From assembly GCA_003454065.1 (NCBI GenBank), contig DMKZ01000032.1:1-13516 (forward strand): 13,516 nucleotides of DNA, read 5' to 3'. The stretch is from Spirochaetaceae bacterium (GTDB lineage Bacteria > Spirochaetota > Spirochaetia > Sphaerochaetales > Sphaerochaetaceae). Of this stretch, positions 12,583 through 13,516 are shown one piece after another (the first letter of the stretch is position 1; every line of letters begins with the position of its first letter). Under the pieces are notes generated by a model that saw only the letters and a list, made by a program, of their open reading frames with translations, was not told where the DNA came from and did no database searches. Both the position numbers and the translations under genes were made by a program.

Positions 12583-13458
12583 TCAAATTGCTATCTTAAT
12601 GCCTCTGTTTTTTCCCGATAGGTCTTTGAATGTCTCCGTTTGCATGAAATTGCATTCTGCGGCGTATTTCGCAGCATTTTCGGTTTGGCGGGGATCCATT
12701 TCCATTATCAGGCAAGCGGAAGGAAGCATGTGCTTGCGGGCGTTTCTTATGATTTTCATTATGAGGAACATTCCGTTATCTTTGGCGAATAATGCTGCTT
12801 TCGGCTCTTTTTGGACTTCCATTGCAAGCGATTTGCAAATACTTTTCGGAATATAGGGGGGGTTGGCTGTTATGATATCGAATTTGCGGCCTTTCATTTT
12901 CGCGAACAGGTCGCTTTGAAGGATTTCCGCATAGACTTGCAGCCGATCGCAATTCAGTTTGGCGATTCTCAATGCGCGCAGGCTTATATCGGTCAAAGTC
13001 AGGATATAGCCTCGTTCCATTTCATCGAGATCTTTCGCAATGCTGATGCCTATGCAACCGGTGCCTGTGCATAAATCGAGAATTCGGATCGGATTATTGC
13101 GAGATGACAGATTTTTGACATGGCTGATAGCCTGCTCCACAAGCGATTCGCTATCCGGGCGTGGCGTAAGGGTGTGCTTGCTTGTGATGAATGTGGATTT
13201 GTAAAAGCCTTTCATGCCCGTTAGCGCTGCAGTGCAATAGCCTTCTTTGCGTTTGTGCAAGAGATTTGCGTATTTTCTTGCAATCGAATTGCTAACGATT
13301 GTATTCGGATAGGCATAGAATTGCTCCTTGGTTTTTTCGGTGCAATGCAGAAGAAGAAGCAAGGCATCCAAGCGTGCTGTCATCCTATCGTTCCAGCCGT
13401 TATCGCTTTCTAGTGATTTCACACCCGATTCGTATAGAGATTTCAATGTTTCGGACAT
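12583..13458 (-). CDS. prmC: Peptide chain release factor N5-glutamine methyltransferase (PrmC/HemK)
   Basis: The enzyme methylates the glutamine of the GGQ motif in release factors RF1 and RF2, speeding peptide release. It is 291 residues, the usual PrmC length. The N-terminal helical domain (about 1-80) carries TARLDALLLLLH, the counterpart of the family's ARxDAExLL. GFYKSTF and LTPRPDSESLVEQA (97-110) match the FYGRxF and IPRPDTExLV landmarks. Motif I is LDLCTGTGCIGISIA (127-141), with Cys in place of the common Gly/Ser, and LTDIS (155-159) is the acidic cofactor segment. Motif IV is NPPYI (199-203), which binds the glutamine amide. The start codon is not preceded by a ribosome binding site, but the stop of an upstream frame lies 19 bases before it, consistent with an operon. 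An rRNA or generic N5-glutamine methylase is possible but less likely. Confidence 0.9.
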   Translation of the reverse strand: MSETLKSLYESGVKSLESDNGWNDRMTARLDALLLLLHCTEKTKEQFYAYPNTIVSNSIARKYANLLHKRKEGYCTAALTGMKGFYKSTFITSKHTLTPRPDSESLVEQAISHVKNLSSRNNPIRILDLCTGTGCIGISIAKDLDEMERGYILTLTDISLRALRIAKLNCDRLQVYAEILQSDLFAKMKGRKFDIITANPPYIPKSICKSLAMEVQKEPKAALFAKDNGMFLIMKIIRNARKHMLPSACLIMEMDPRQTENAAKYAAECNFMQTETFKDLSGKNRGIKIAI

Positions 13459-13477
13459 TTGCGCTGGAATATCGTTG

Positions 13478-13516
13478 CTAGTCGTTCAGAAGTTCGGAGG
13501 ATGAAAGCGCCGAATC
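13478..13516 (-). CDS. C-terminal tail of an upstream gene (truncated by window edge)
   Basis: An open frame enters from the window edge and reads DSALSSSELLND before a TAG at 13480-13478, 19 bases upstream of prmC. In many bacteria prmC follows prfA, so this might be the end of RF1, but twelve residues are too few to identify it. Twelve sense codons could be open by chance. Confidence 0.3.
   Translation of the reverse strand, partial: DSALSSSELLND

Overview
The window looks like chromosomal DNA from a spirochaete, most likely Treponema-like. The support is indirect: a relaxed lipobox (F-A-F-S-C) on the TAXI receptor, a formylglycine-enzyme-like paralogue, a TAXI-type TRAP transporter, an orphan beta-class DNA methyltransferase, and remnants resembling DUF4143 ATPase and Rpn/PD-(D/E)XK transposase genes. 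No 16S rRNA or other decisive marker is present, so the phylum is an inference. Promoters are easy to see: perfect TATAAT -10 boxes precede six of the transcription units.

Layout. (1) 47-1424: a MarR/OhrR-type redox regulator that keeps the Cys15/Tyr29/Tyr40 sensing triad, translationally coupled to a metallo-beta-lactamase-rubredoxin gene that is broken by three frameshifts and a stop codon and has also lost a zinc-binding His. (2) 1480-2592: a cation diffusion facilitator with an N/D-D/D metal site, probably manganese-type. (3) 2600-4328: two convergent genes for exported proteins of unknown function, accompanied by a short stem-loop repeat (2670-2708 and 3502-3540, with a divergent relative near 5831-5866). 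(4) 4478-7101: mtaB, which thiomethylates t6A37 of tRNA, followed by a cysteine desulfurase family gene that could supply activated sulfur. (5) 7173-8021: a SUMF1-like protein lacking one of the two catalytic cysteines. (6) 8226-11185: a two-gene TAXI-TRAP transporter operon with its own promoter and a textbook intrinsic terminator. (7) 11231-12166: an orphan DNA methyltransferase whose start codon sits directly behind that terminator. (8) 12159-12566: a gene graveyard holding an AAA ATPase remnant with a large internal deletion, an imperfect palindrome around a TATAAT box, and a short tail resembling Rpn-type transposases. (9) 12583-13516: prmC (release-factor glutamine methyltransferase) on the minus strand, with the last codons of an upstream gene at the edge.

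Most of the window is housekeeping and transport. I did not find a convincing undescribed multi-gene system. The most notable items are the freshly decayed redox enzyme beside an intact-looking sensor, the stem-loop repeat family and the alternative folds in the 3' region of the CDF gene, the apparently leaderless promoters at 5891 and 7158, and the internally deleted ATPase.
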